Shown piece by piece: positions 37,446-48,950 of a stretch of DNA of 64,000 nucleotides (position 1 is its first letter; every line of letters starts with the position of its first letter). Made by a program: the position numbers and the translations under genes. Source of the DNA: Linyphia triangularis (taxonomy: Eukaryota > Arthropoda > Arachnida > Araneae > Linyphiidae); the NCBI GenBank assembly GCA_963978545.1, contig OZ021724.1:28571933-28635932 (forward strand). The letters are read 5' to 3'. The notes beneath the pieces are model-generated. The model saw nothing but the letters and a program-made list of their open reading frames with translations. It was not told where the DNA came from and made no database searches.

Positions 37446-38110
37446 ACCTTTCCGAATCTGGAGCCTCGACTCAACTTGAACGCATCTAGGAGATAACAGC
37501 GATTAAGCTTCAAGTTAGACAGAGTAATTTACCAAAACACCTGACTCTGGAATTCGCCAGACCACGAGAATTGTGAATTCCCCCACTACTGAAGCGTACG
37601 AACTCTGATGTTAAGTTAGCATTTGGCGAATGTGCTTCTGTGCGACTTTCCAGAGCTTTTGTCCGGAATAGGGAAATTTAGGCTTTGATGACGGTGAGAT
37701 AACTAGATTAGTGACGGACAGTCCGTTCGTCCGTTGATTATTTCCAAGATCAGCACGGGTTATGTGTGTTCCTACAAGGATGATTGCTTGTTATAAGAGC
37801 ATTAGCAGAAAGCAACTAAGTCTGCGTGCCACTAAGTGGTGAACTATAATGAGATTCCACTGCAAAATTGTGAAACTTTGAAGAGATTACGCGGGCGTGA
37901 TTTATGTTAAAATTGTGTAAAATGAATTTATTATACTATGAATTGAGTAAATATTGTTATTTGAAAAGTGTGCTGTTGTAGAAAATTGCAAGTCATTTTC
38001 AATTGGATTAATTCTAGATTTTTTAAATTAACTTATTATATTTAAATTACTTATTGTCCATCATCCCAGAAATATATAAGCCAATTCAGCTAACCAGCTC
38101 CCTACAATAT
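37446..38110. other. GC-richer unique block, possible LTR or transposon fragment
   Basis: Starting abruptly where the 400-bp tandem repeat ends, about 430 bp are much richer in G and C, with CpG sites. A small palindrome (CGGACAGTCCG) lies near 37717-37727. AT-rich sequence follows and ends ACCAGCTCCCTACA at 38106, which looks like an LTR 3' end. No matching TG start with a target duplication was found. No convincing open frame crosses it. It may be an LTR fragment, a buried first exon or a regulatory region. Confidence 0.3.
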
Positions 38111-39958
38111 TAGAAGCTACTGGATATCTGACATAAGATGCTGATTTTCAATGTATTATTTTCTCGTTAATTATTTAGTTGTGTTTATATAATTATCTAA
38201 TAAATATTAGAATATTAGGAAAGGGCAACACATTCATATATTTCAGTTTTATGGAAGAATAGACAGCTCATTTATTCCCAATAAATCACACCAGTAAAAC
38301 TTTCCTTAAGGTTTTATTTTCAATGGGTAATTTGCAAGTAAACTACAGTTCAGATAGAACATAAAAAAACTTTTACAAATAAATAGACTACTTGTGTAAT
38401 ATGTGTAATAAAAATATCATTAAAGCCTTTTTTTTTACCAATGTGATTTATTATTTTTTTATTGTTTAAAAAGTACATTATCAATAAAGAATCTTAAAGG
38501 CAAAATTGTCAGTTAATTTAATGTGACTAAGAAATAGCTGTTTTCATTCTCATGTGCTCTTTAAATACAATAGTTCATAAAGTTAATATTAGATTTTAAA
38601 TTACAAATTCTACAACCATATCTCAAATCTAGGCCATATCAAATCAACCAGTTTTGAATTAAGTCCACATAAACCAAATATTTTCGATTTCTTTTTGTGA
38701 AAATGTCATATCTTGTCATTTTGCATCTAATAATTAATAAATTAAATAAAAGTAGATAAATAAAAAAAAAATCTATGCATTTGTAATAAACAAGAGAGAA
38801 TAAAATATATTATTCGAGTCAGCTATGTTTAATTATTTAATTACTCATTATGTTAGAAAGCCGTAGCAAGGTCAGTGAATTTTTCATTGTGTTACTAAAT
38901 ATAATTGAATAATCTTAAATCAGGACAATGTCTGATTAAGATTCTGCATTTGTGGTTGTTATTCTGCAGTGCTTCTCATGCATTCCTTGTCTAGTCTGTT
39001 GTTGTGGAAACGAAGACTTACATTTAACTATTTCCTTCCTCTCTTCTTGAGGACAAGCAAAATCTATTATTGCATTTATTTCTATAATTAGGAAAGTGGA
39101 GTATTTGTTAAATTTTGTTGGACACTTCACTCCTGAACTTATTTAAGTAGATTTTTTATTCAATCAATATTTAAATAGTTGTGACATATTCCGCAACATC
39201 AATTTTTTTTATTTATTTCATCAAGTTTTACTTGGAAGCCTGGAAAAGTAAATCTTTAGAAAAAAAAGAAAAAAATTAAGTGGTTTTCCTCAAAATTGTA
39301 AATTTCTGCAAAAATTATTTTGCTTTAATTTTAATATATGTAATGTAGACCAGTAACCTAAAGGGCTTATTTTTTTTATTTTTTTTAAATTCAACTTATA
39401 TACTTCAAATTTGGTAATTAGTTGACTACCACCAATATAAAATATCCTGTGCTGAGATTTTTTTCTAATAAATTATTAATTTTTATTTTATGAGATGAAA
39501 AATGGACACTTTAAATAATTTTTTCAAACTTTTTAAAAGCCTACTACTATTTGCATTTTTTAAGCACAGATATAATTTTTCGACAACATTATTGAACTAT
39601 TTTGAAAAAAATAATGCTAATTTTTTTAAATAAATATTATTATTTTTTATTTAAATACAGCTCTACATATTTTTCTTTACTAAGTTAAAGAGAATAAAAT
39701 AAGAAAAGAAATTAACAATCTAAGATTATTTGCAACAAAGCTTTGGAAATTTAAAGAAGACAACATATTTCAAAAACACAATTCTAAGAAAAACGCTTTT
39801 AAAATTTATAATTATATTGAAAAGTGATACCAGTGATTTCAACTAAATGGTAATAAATATGATGTTCATGGTCTGCAATGATCACCCATTTTAAATTAAA
39901 TAATCATCAATATCTGCAGAATCACTTTTGATAGTGAAAATAAAAAATTACATTTTGA

Positions 39959-39999
<41 letters not shown>

Positions 40000-40180
40000 A
40001 TTAGGGTACGGATATACCTTAAAATATTTTAAATTCCACAAGAGGACTTAGCTTTTGAACATATTTCAGTTTATGTATTAAGAAGTAATTCTCATTGAAT
40101 AAGTATTTCACTTTCCATAAATCCAAAATAGCATTTCCATCACTTAATATTCATGTTATTAGTTTCTATTATAATAAATG
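38111..40180. other. AT-rich noncoding DNA, no gene seen
   Basis: Low complexity, with a 35-base T run at 39961-39995. A 64-codon minus-strand frame (38936-39130) has no recognised motif. Confidence 0.55.
39961..39995. repeat. poly(T) tract, 35 bp
   Basis: An uninterrupted T run. On the opposite strand it could be a retroposon poly(A) tail, but no body with recognisable ends was found beside it. Confidence 0.9.
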
Positions 40181-40182
40181 CC

Positions 40183-40340
40183 ACCCTGATGGCAATATGA
40201 GTAGCGTCCTCGACTCACATGATAAAATTGACGGGTTGGAATTCTAAATCAGACATGGATGGTTGATGTAGTTTGGATTCATATTAAGCTGTAAGTTTCG
40301 GCCTGTTTATCCATTATTGTGTACAAAAATAGGTTGTTAA
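40183..40340 (+). mobile_element. tRNA-derived SINE
   Basis: ATATGAGTAGCGTCCTCGAC matches the D-arm/A-box and anticodon-arm pattern of tRNA-derived SINEs. It is followed at proper spacing by GACGGGTTGGAATTC, a B box with one mismatch to GGTTCGAAT. Then comes CATGGATG, a junction seen at the 3' side of many arthropod tRNA-SINE heads, and a body of about 80 bp. Pol III promoter boxes in the correct order and spacing make the call fairly safe. The family name and target duplication were not determined. Confidence 0.6.
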
Positions 40341-41571
40341 GCATACAATTCAATCAAATATTGCTGTAATAAGCCTCGTAAAGTACATGCTTTGATAAAT
40401 TATTCGAGTAATGTAAGATGCTAAAAATTATAAATGAAAGGATTCCAATGAAGTGTAAAAACATACAAATAAAATTCAAATAAATGTTATTTTGTACATG
40501 TGGATTCTCTTTAAAATTTTCTGAATACTATACAAACAGGAATTTATAACAATTAGTAAATACATATATTTTTAATAATTATACTTCCCTTCTGTGTGTG
40601 CAAACGTTTCAAGAATGACGGGATTTATCTCTTCCAATTTCTCGTGAATCGTGAAGAAATGCAAAATAAATAAAAAGGGAATAATTCCTTACTAAAGATG
40701 GGAAAGCATTCTATAAAAAATGATCCGTTGTCTTGTAGTCAATAAATTTTCTTCTCCAATATGTGAAGTTGTAAGATCATAATTAATTGGAGCAAGGAAA
40801 AAAAAATTCTGGCCATTTTATGTTAGTGCTTTGAAGAAAACTACAAAAGATATTTTTCTTCTGGATGATTCTGATTGAAAGAAAGTTTTCTTACAGAAGG
40901 AAAATATAAGTTAGGTCAAGAAAATTATTCAGATTTTTAAATTGTTACTTTTGTATAAAATAGTAGAGGTTGGTGAACCGAATTGTATCGAACAAATTAA
41001 TAACATATCAATAAAAAGTAAGATTAGAATTGATTGGAAATCATAAACATGAATGCACTCAATAGTTTACATTATACTGATAAAACAATTATATATAAAG
41101 AAATAATTAATTCAGAATCAATTTTTACCTGATAAAGTTTGTTTTGCTTTATTTTCAGCGCCTTACTTTAAAAACCTTCAACATTAATATTTTAACCCCT
41201 TGTCTGTGACGCTCGAACTCAGTTCTGGCAATGCAAATGTTTTTCAAATATATTTCACAGGAAAGGAGTTAAACTAACTTGATTATTTAGGTGATCATTA
41301 TTTTATTAAGTTTATCGATATTATTAATTTATTTTCAAAAAATAGTTGTTTTCATTTGCTTTTAAGTTTAAATGCAAATTTCATTCTATTTTTAAATTAA
41401 TATTAACCACGTTTTGTATATTTTAATTATTCATCAATAGGCAAATTTGATAGATGTCATTTTATATAGGAATAGAAAATTTAATGAATGAGATTCATGC
41501 AAAGTTTTTTTTTCAAGTCCTCAGTTATACATTAATCATCTTATATTCAAAATTATTAATCTTATATTTTA

Positions 41572-41598
41572 CTAGCAGTGTGGCCCCACGCAGCGGGG
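41572..41598 (-). repeat. outer Helitron 3' terminus (hairpin + CTAG)
   Basis: A CCCC/GGGG stem with a short loop lies 8 bases from CTAG. The next base outside is A on the plus strand (T on the element strand). This is the classic Helitron 3' end. Confidence 0.8.
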
Positions 41599-42387
41599 GA
41601 CACATTAAAAGACATGGAAGTTTGCATTTAAGAAAAAGTGGAACAGATGTAGTAGAAGGAATTTGGTGATTTTTTTTTTTTTTTTATTTAAAAATCGCAA
41701 AAATCAAAAACACGATAAATGAAAGAAATTAAAACATTATAATCATAAAATTAAATTAAAATATAAATTATTAAGGGTACTTTTCCGTCATATGGTTACC
41801 AGTTGGCGTCAAGTCTAAATGTTTACCTGTTGAAATGGCGCATAAATGTATCACGAATTTTATATATCAGAATTAAAAATGATTTCAAAGTTGTTAGTTT
41901 GGATTACAAGGTCTTTTTTTTTTATCTAGTACCCGGCTAACGGATTAAATCCATCTTAAGTTAAAATGTAAATAATAATACGATTAAAATACAAATTAAA
42001 ATAAAAACTGTTACAATAAACCACATTTATCTGTAAAAAAAGCACCAAATAAACTTGCGCCAAAGAAATGTGTTTTATTACATCTGAACCCAAAAAGTTT
42101 TATATTCTTCAAAAAAAATTTTTAGTACCCATATAAAAATGTAGTCTATGCCCATCTCTTTACCAACTTCAAAATCAAGACGAAAATGAAATACCAAAGA
42201 AATAAAATCGCAAATGAAATACTACGCTTCTGATGTAAATTGTAAAATAGTCTGGTGTAAATAATAAAATATATATAAAACAAAAAATTGTATTCAAATC
42301 TAGATTAAATAATATGGAACTTGGATACACATCAGTACAAAAACTCTATACTAAAAATGAAAACAATCCAAAGAAGAAATTTGGATA

Positions 42388-42615
42388 TCTCTATATATAT
42401 AAGGCAAAGCCCTCACTCACTGATTCACTCACTCACTCACTCACTCACTGACTCACTCATCACTAATTCTCCCACTTCCCACATAGTCACAACTCTGAAA
42501 ATCTCTATATATATAAGGCAAAGCCCTCACTCACTGATTCACTCACTCACTCACTCACTCACTGACTCACTCATCACTAATTCTCCCACTTCCCACATAG
42601 TCACAACTCTGAAAA
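42388..42615 (+). repeat. 114-bp direct duplication of the Helitron 5' end
   Basis: The 5' terminal segment occurs twice head to tail, at 42388-42501 and 42502-42615, with no differences seen. Each copy includes TCTCTATATATATAAGG, the TCAC tract and the first bases of the 148-bp unit up to CTGAAAA. The second copy begins after an A, again an A/T junction. Confidence 0.95.
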
Positions 42616-45495
42616 TCGGCACAAATATCAACAATGGTAAAAATAGAAAAAGTAAACTATTCCGATCTCGATTAACCCACTTTAAGGGGTCGAAAAGGGG
42701 TTAAACGTTCCAAACGGGGGACATTCGAATATCCCACTTCCCACATAGTCACAACTCTGAAAATCGGCACAAATATCAACAATGGTAAAAATAGAAAAAG
42801 TAAACTATTCCGATCTCGATTAACACACTTTAAGGGGTCGAAAAGGGGTTAAACGTTCCAAACGGGGGACATTCGAATATCCCACTTCCCACATAGTCAC
42901 AACTCTGAAAATCGGCACAAATATCAACAATGGTAAAAATAGAAAAAGTAAACTATTCCGATCTCGATTAACCCACTTTAAGGGGTCGAAAAGGGGTTAA
43001 ACGTTCCAAACGGGGGACATTCGAATATCCCACTTCCCACATAGTCACAACTCTGAAAATCGGCACAAATATCAACAATGGTAAAAATAGAAAAAGTAAA
43101 CTATTCCGATCTCGATTAACCCACTTTAAGGGGTCGAAAAGGGGTTAAACGTTCCAAACGGGGGACATTCGAATATCCCACTTCCCACATAGTCACAACT
43201 CTGAAAATCGGCACAAATATCAACAATGGTAAAAATAGAAAAAGTAAACTATTCCGATCTCGATTAACACACTTTAAGGGGTCGAAAAGGGGTTAAACGT
43301 TCCAAACGGGGGACATTCGAATATCCCACTTCCCACATAGTCACAACTCAGAAAATCGGCACAAATATCAACAATGGTAAAAATAGAAAAAGTAAACTAT
43401 TCCGATCTCGATTAACACACTTTAAGGGGTCGAAAAGGGGTTAAACGTTCCAAACGGGGGACATTCAAAAATCCTACTTCCCACATAGTCACAACTCTGA
43501 AAATCGGCACAAATATCAACAATGGTAAAAATAGAAAAAGTAAACTATTCCGATCTCGATTAACCCACTTTAAGGGGTCGAAAAGGGGTTAAACGTTCCA
43601 AACGGGGGACATTCGAATATCCCACTTCCCACATAGTCACAACTCTGAAAATCGGCACAAATATCAACAATGGTAAAAATAGAAAAAGTAAACTATTCCG
43701 ATCTCGATTAACACACTTTAAGGGGTCGAAAAGGGGTTAAACGTTCCAAACGGGGGACATTCGAAAATCCTACTTCCCACATAGTCACAACTCTGAAAAT
43801 CGGCACAAATATCAACAATGGTAAAAATAGAAAAAGTAAACTATTCCGATCTCGATTAACACACTTTAAGGGGTCGAAAAGGGGTTAAACGTTCCAAACG
43901 GGGGACATTCGAATATACCACTTCCCACATAGTCACAACTCTGAAAATCGGCACAAATATCAACAATGGTAAAAATAGAAAAAGTAAGCTATTCCGATCT
44001 CGATTAACCCACTTTAAGGGGTCGAAAAGGGGTTAAACGTTCCAAACGGGGGACATTCGAATATCCCACTTCCCACATAGTCACAACTCTGAAAATCGGC
44101 ACAAATATCAACAATGGTAAAAATAGAAAAAGTAAACTATTCCGATCTCGATTAACCCACTTTAAGGGGTCGAAAAGGGGTTAAACGTTCCAAACGGGGG
44201 ACATTCGAATATCCCACTTCCCACATAGTCACAACTCTGAAAATCGGCACAAATATCAACAATGGTAAAAATAGAAAAAGTAAACTATTCCGATCTCGAT
44301 TAACACACTTTAAGGGGTCGAAAAGGGGTTAAACGTTCCAAACGGGGGACATTCGAATATCCCACTTCCCACATAGTCACAACTCTGAAAATCGGCACAA
44401 ATATCAACAATGGTAAAAATAGAAAAAGTAAACTATTCCGATCTCGATTAACACACTTTAAGGGGTCGAAAAGGGGTTAAACGTTCCAAACGGGGGACAT
44501 TCAAAAATCCTACTTCCCACATAGTCACAACTCTGAAAATCGGCACAAATATCAACAATGGTAAAAATAGAAAAAGTAAACTATTCCGATCTCGATTAAC
44601 CCACTTTAAGGGGTCGAAAAGGGGTTAAACGTTCCAAACGGGGGACATTCGAATATCCCACTTCCCACATAGTCACAACTCTGAAAATCGGCACAAATAT
44701 CAACAATGGTAAAAATAGAAAAAGTAAACTATTCCGATCTCGATTAACCCACTTTAAGGGGTCGAAAAGGGGTTAAACGTTCCAAACGGGGGACATTCGA
44801 ATATCCCACTTCCCACATAGTCACAACTCTGAAAATCGGCACAAATATCAACAATGGTAAAAATAGAAAAAGTAAACTATTCCGATCTCGATTAACACAC
44901 TTTAAGGGGTCGAAAAGGGGTTAAACGTTCCAAACGGGGGACATTCGAAAATCCTACTTCCCACATAGTCACAACTCCGAAAATCGGCACAAATATCAAC
45001 AATGGTAAAAATAGAAAAAGTAAGCTATTCCGATCTCGATTAACCCACTTTAAGTGGTCAAAAAGGTGTTAAACGTTCCAAACGGGGGACATTCGAAAAT
45101 CCTACTTCCCACATAGTCACAACTCTGAAAATCGGCACAAATATCAACAATGGTAAACATAGAAAAAGTAAACTATTCCGATCTCCGGTGGATCAAGGGG
45201 TGGAAAAGAGGTTAAACGTTCCAAACGAGGAATATTCGAATGTACCACTTCCCATATGGTCACAACTCGGAAATTTGGTACAAATGTCAAAAAAGGTTAA
45301 ACATAGAAAAAGTAAGCTATTCTGTTCTCGATTAACCAACTTTAAGGGGTCGAAAAGGGGTTAAATGTTCCAAACGAGGGATATCCGAATGTTCCTCTTC
45401 CAATGTAGTCATTTTTCTGATATTTTTTTGCAAATGTTAAAAAAATAAGTCATTCCAATAACGATTAACGAATTTTTAAGGGATGAAAAGACGAC
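42585..45495 (+). repeat. 148-bp satellite array inside the inner Helitron
   Basis: Units begin at 42585 and recur every 148 bp through 44953: 17 units that differ by only a few variant sites. Each runs from CCCACTTCCCACATAGTCAC through AAGGGGTCGAAAAGGGG to GGGGGACATTCGAATAT. A unit at 45101-45243 has an altered centre. A further diverged unit lies at 45244-45392, and a partial one extends to about 45495. The 3' units are therefore old and the 5' units recently homogenised. Two shared variant classes (AACCCAC versus AACACAC, and ATTCGAATAT versus ATTCAAAAAT or ATTCGAAAAT) reveal higher-order repeats. Confidence 0.95.
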
Positions 45496-46301
45496 GCAAC
45501 ATTGAAACTATAAGTGGATTAACTTAATGTCTAATTAACTTAATTCCAATACAGCTACTACTTTGAAATTTAGAACTAAGAGCAAACATAAACACAATAA
45601 ACTATTCCAGTTTACAATTCACAATTATAAATTTCGTTTAAAATGTCAACAAAGGAAAGTTCCTATTTTGATAAATCAATTTGTCGGGATCGAAAAGGGA
45701 GCAAACGTCTGAAGTGTAGAATACATGAATGTCTTTTGATCGCTAAAATGCTAATGGTAAAATTTCGTAGCGCAGCACGGGTATTCAGCTAGTTCTTTAT
45801 AAAGGAAACGAATACATACTTACATGGAAATAAAATGAAAAATTAACAAATGACGAAATTATTTGAAAGTTTTCAGTGAATTTTAATAACCTTAGCCACT
45901 TTGTTTACATTCAGAATACTATTAGATATGCATTACGCTAAAACCGTCAATTACAGAACGTCAATTTACAGTAAATATATGGAAAATTATAATAATATTC
46001 GAAACGCTTATCGCACAGACGATTGTTATACAGAAAAATAATCAGAAAAATAAGGGGGACACATTAAAATAACTTTTGGTTTTATTCTGATGTAATAAAA
46101 AAAATATCGTTGCTTTTCCAAGAATTTTTTTTAAATGTCATTAAATTTTAATAAAATCAACTTTTAGTCGAATTTAAAAGTTGTACTCTACAATCTCCAT
46201 GTACTAAATCTTCTATGTACCAAATTTCGTACCTCTAGGTGCAAAACTGTAAATTTGTATAAGGTTCAGACGTACAGACAACTCCCTTTTATACATAAAG
46301 A

Positions 46302-47511
46302 TGTATAAAAAATACATAATTTTGTAACATTTGATTTATTTTACTTTTATAAGCGCATATAGAAAATTATTATCAAATTGAAATGAGTTTGCATAATTGA
46401 ATGAGTTGTGGTATAGATAACATGCAAATAATTGACTTTTCTATAAAACATGACAATGTTCTTCAGTGAAATGTGTTTTACATTAAAAAACAATTTTTCT
46501 AATTTATATAAATACTTTTTATTATTCATGTGTATTCTAAATTTGGAATATTTCATATTTTCTAAATCTTTACTCTGAAATAAAACAGAAAAACACGATA
46601 ACTTTTATCAGGTTTCGAGAGGTATAATTACGTATAAGGAAACACAGAAACACATTCCTTGATGGTATTGCAAATAGAAAACAGTGATATTTGAAAAGTG
46701 CCCAAAATACTATTTCTCTATAATCTGCATCTAATGGGAAAGCAACCCATTATCAAAATTACTTATGCCAAATCCATCCCAGGTATGTTAGCATAAATGC
46801 CATACGTAATTGAAAACTGCCAGTTTATTTCTGAAAGAGAACAATATTTTTATCCATTAAAATATTATGCATTTTCGTGAATTAGGGCAATGGAATAGGT
46901 ACATAGTTATCAATTCACTATTTAAATTTTTTGTTTGTTGCTTTTAATCCTCAAAAAGTACTGCATGGATAATACAAATTAATTATCTTATGATGTTTAT
47001 TACAGGTTTCTTTTGTAAAAAAAAATAAAATATTTCGACTAATGCATGTTTTTAGTAAGGATTGTAACTGATGTACTCATATTAGTGTGTTCATTTGAAA
47101 AACATTAGCTTCTCTTCCGAATCTAAGGAATACATTTAAATCCTTTATGTTTGTTAGGAATATTCAAGTATTATCTTTTGTTTAGAATATTTATATACAA
47201 GTTTTGTGTTGTAAATGATTAAAACAATTTTATTAAAAAGATTTCAGTGAAATTTTTGTATCTATATTATAGATTTGTTTTGACGTATTTGCTCACGAGG
47301 ATATATTGTAGTCTTCATATTGTTTGACCATTGTCCAATGAGCAAATATTACATTTAAAACACAAAGCACAGATAATTAGAATCTTTTTCAATTATCTTT
47401 TTATATATTTAGTGATTCTGTTAGAAAAATACTAACATTTTAAACAAAAAATCACAACAAAACTTATTTTTATATTAAAAAAAAAAATCTTATTTCATTA
47501 CCACGCAACCG
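46302..47511. other. AT-rich noncoding DNA, no gene seen
   Basis: A 69-codon minus-strand frame (46347-46556) is Ile/Tyr/Asn/His-rich as expected from base composition and has no recognised motif. Confidence 0.55.
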
Positions 47512-47674
47512 AAGTTCAGTATATATTTGTTAATATTAATACATAGTAAGCGATACGATAATTTAAAACTAAGAGGGTTTTTTTTGTCAATGAAACTTTA
47601 AATTTCAAAGTTCTTTTCGCACTCGCTTTCCATTTCTTCAACGAAATCCTTAACAATAAAAAATTATCCAAAAA
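47512..47674. repeat. 163-bp dispersed repeat, copy B
   Basis: Second copy of 27077-27239, same orientation, one substitution noted. It lies directly to the left of the 0.5-kb (TA)n tract. The sequence outside the shared block is unrelated to the flanks of copy A. Confidence 0.92.
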
Positions 47675-47688
47675 TCTGATTTTCTCTA

Positions 47689-48197
<509 letters not shown>

Positions 48198-48213
48198 CTG
48201 CCTATGTAGGGAC

Positions 48214-48269
<56 letters not shown>

Positions 48270-48285
48270 GTCCCTACATAGGCAG
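48198..48285. mobile_element. TA-flanked foldback element or MITE, 88 bp
   Basis: The arms are perfect inverted repeats beginning CTGCCTATGTAGGGACATTA at 48198 and ending with the reverse complement at 48285. They are separated only by a (TA)n core and flanked by TA on both sides (48196-48197 and 48286-48287). TA flanks plus inverted arms suggest a minimal Tc1/mariner-type MITE whose interior is now only TA repeats. Alternatively, the inverted arms arose by inversion within the TA tract. Confidence 0.65.
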
Positions 48286-48880
48286 TAATTTGTAGAATTA
48301 TTGATAAAATTATTCTACATTCATAATTCTTTTATTAATTTTGAGTATTGTATGATTAATATCTTTGAATATCTAAATGTATAAAAAAAGCTGAAAATCA
48401 TTTGTCATGCTTTTTTTTTATATTTAACAACTTACAATTTAAATTTTAGTCATGGATTTTTACTTTTTTAAATACAGCTATTTAAATTCAAATTAATATT
48501 TAGAATTATATTAGTACTTCATCCATTATGTTTTTTTAATATTCTCAGATGCTATTTTTTTTTTATCATTCAACGAGATACTGTGACTCACACAATGAAA
48601 AATATTCTTAAACATAACTCACTCTGACTAAACAAAATAAGCTAAGATTTTGAAACTTATCTTTCAAACTTTTTTGCTTTCCTAGAAATGAAAATATGAA
48701 AACTTTTCTGCTTCTCTATAGTAACGTTTCGAAATTCAAAGGAGAGTTTATTCAAATATCCACCAACAGTTGGAAATAGGATATCTTACTTTGAGCTTTA
48801 AACACGAAGTGAAATGATAGTGTTAAAAAGTTTCTTCTCCATTGCAACCAACAACCATTTAACAGACTTATACCCCTTTG

Positions 48881-48882
<2 letters not shown>

Positions 48883-48945
<63 letters not shown>
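48883..48945. repeat. (TA)n microsatellite, ~63 bp
   Basis: A pure TA tract. The minus-strand frame crossing it gains its length from the repeat. Confidence 0.95.

Positions 48946-48950
<5 letters not shown>

Larger units (their letters stand above)
42388..45792 (+). mobile_element. inner Helitron (non-autonomous) carrying a 148-bp satellite
   Basis: The element starts A/TCTCTATATATATAAGG at 42388 and ends with a hairpin (CGTAGC GCA GCACG, 45766-45779), the spacer GGTATTCAG-like bases, and CTAG at 45789-45792 followed by T. This is the Helitron signature: TC start, 3' hairpin, CTAG, insertion between A and T. After the 5' end comes a (TCAC)n tract, then 17 nearly identical 148-bp units, two or three diverged units and a short unique 3' part. 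There is no Rep/helicase frame, so it depends on an autonomous partner. It sits inside, and opposite in direction to, another Helitron (41572-46301). The 127-codon frame over its 5' end is a repeat artefact. Confidence 0.88.
41572..46301 (-). mobile_element. outer Helitron (non-autonomous), split by a second Helitron
   Basis: On the minus strand the 3' end reads hairpin, spacer, then CTAG followed by T. On the plus strand the CTAG is at 41572-41575 and a GC hairpin CCCCACGCAGCGGGG lies at 41584-41598. Its 5' end is placed at 46301, where the minus strand reads A/TCTTTATGTATAAAAGG, a slightly decayed form of the TC...TATATA start, followed by GTTGTCTGTACGTCTGAAC. Both ends fit insertion between A and T without target duplication, the Helitron rule. 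No Rep/helicase frame is present. About 3.4 kb in the middle belong to the plus-strand Helitron at 42388-45792, so the original element was about 1.3 kb. Confidence 0.75.

Noticed and set aside
42321..42704. A 127-codon plus-strand frame with duplicated peptide blocks
   Set aside because: The duplication is the 114-bp copy of the Helitron 5' end and the length comes from the TCAC tract, so it is not a protein gene.
42585..45240. Regularly spaced repeats resembling a CRISPR array
   Set aside because: The whole 148-bp period is repeated, with no unique spacers, and the array lies inside a eukaryotic Helitron.
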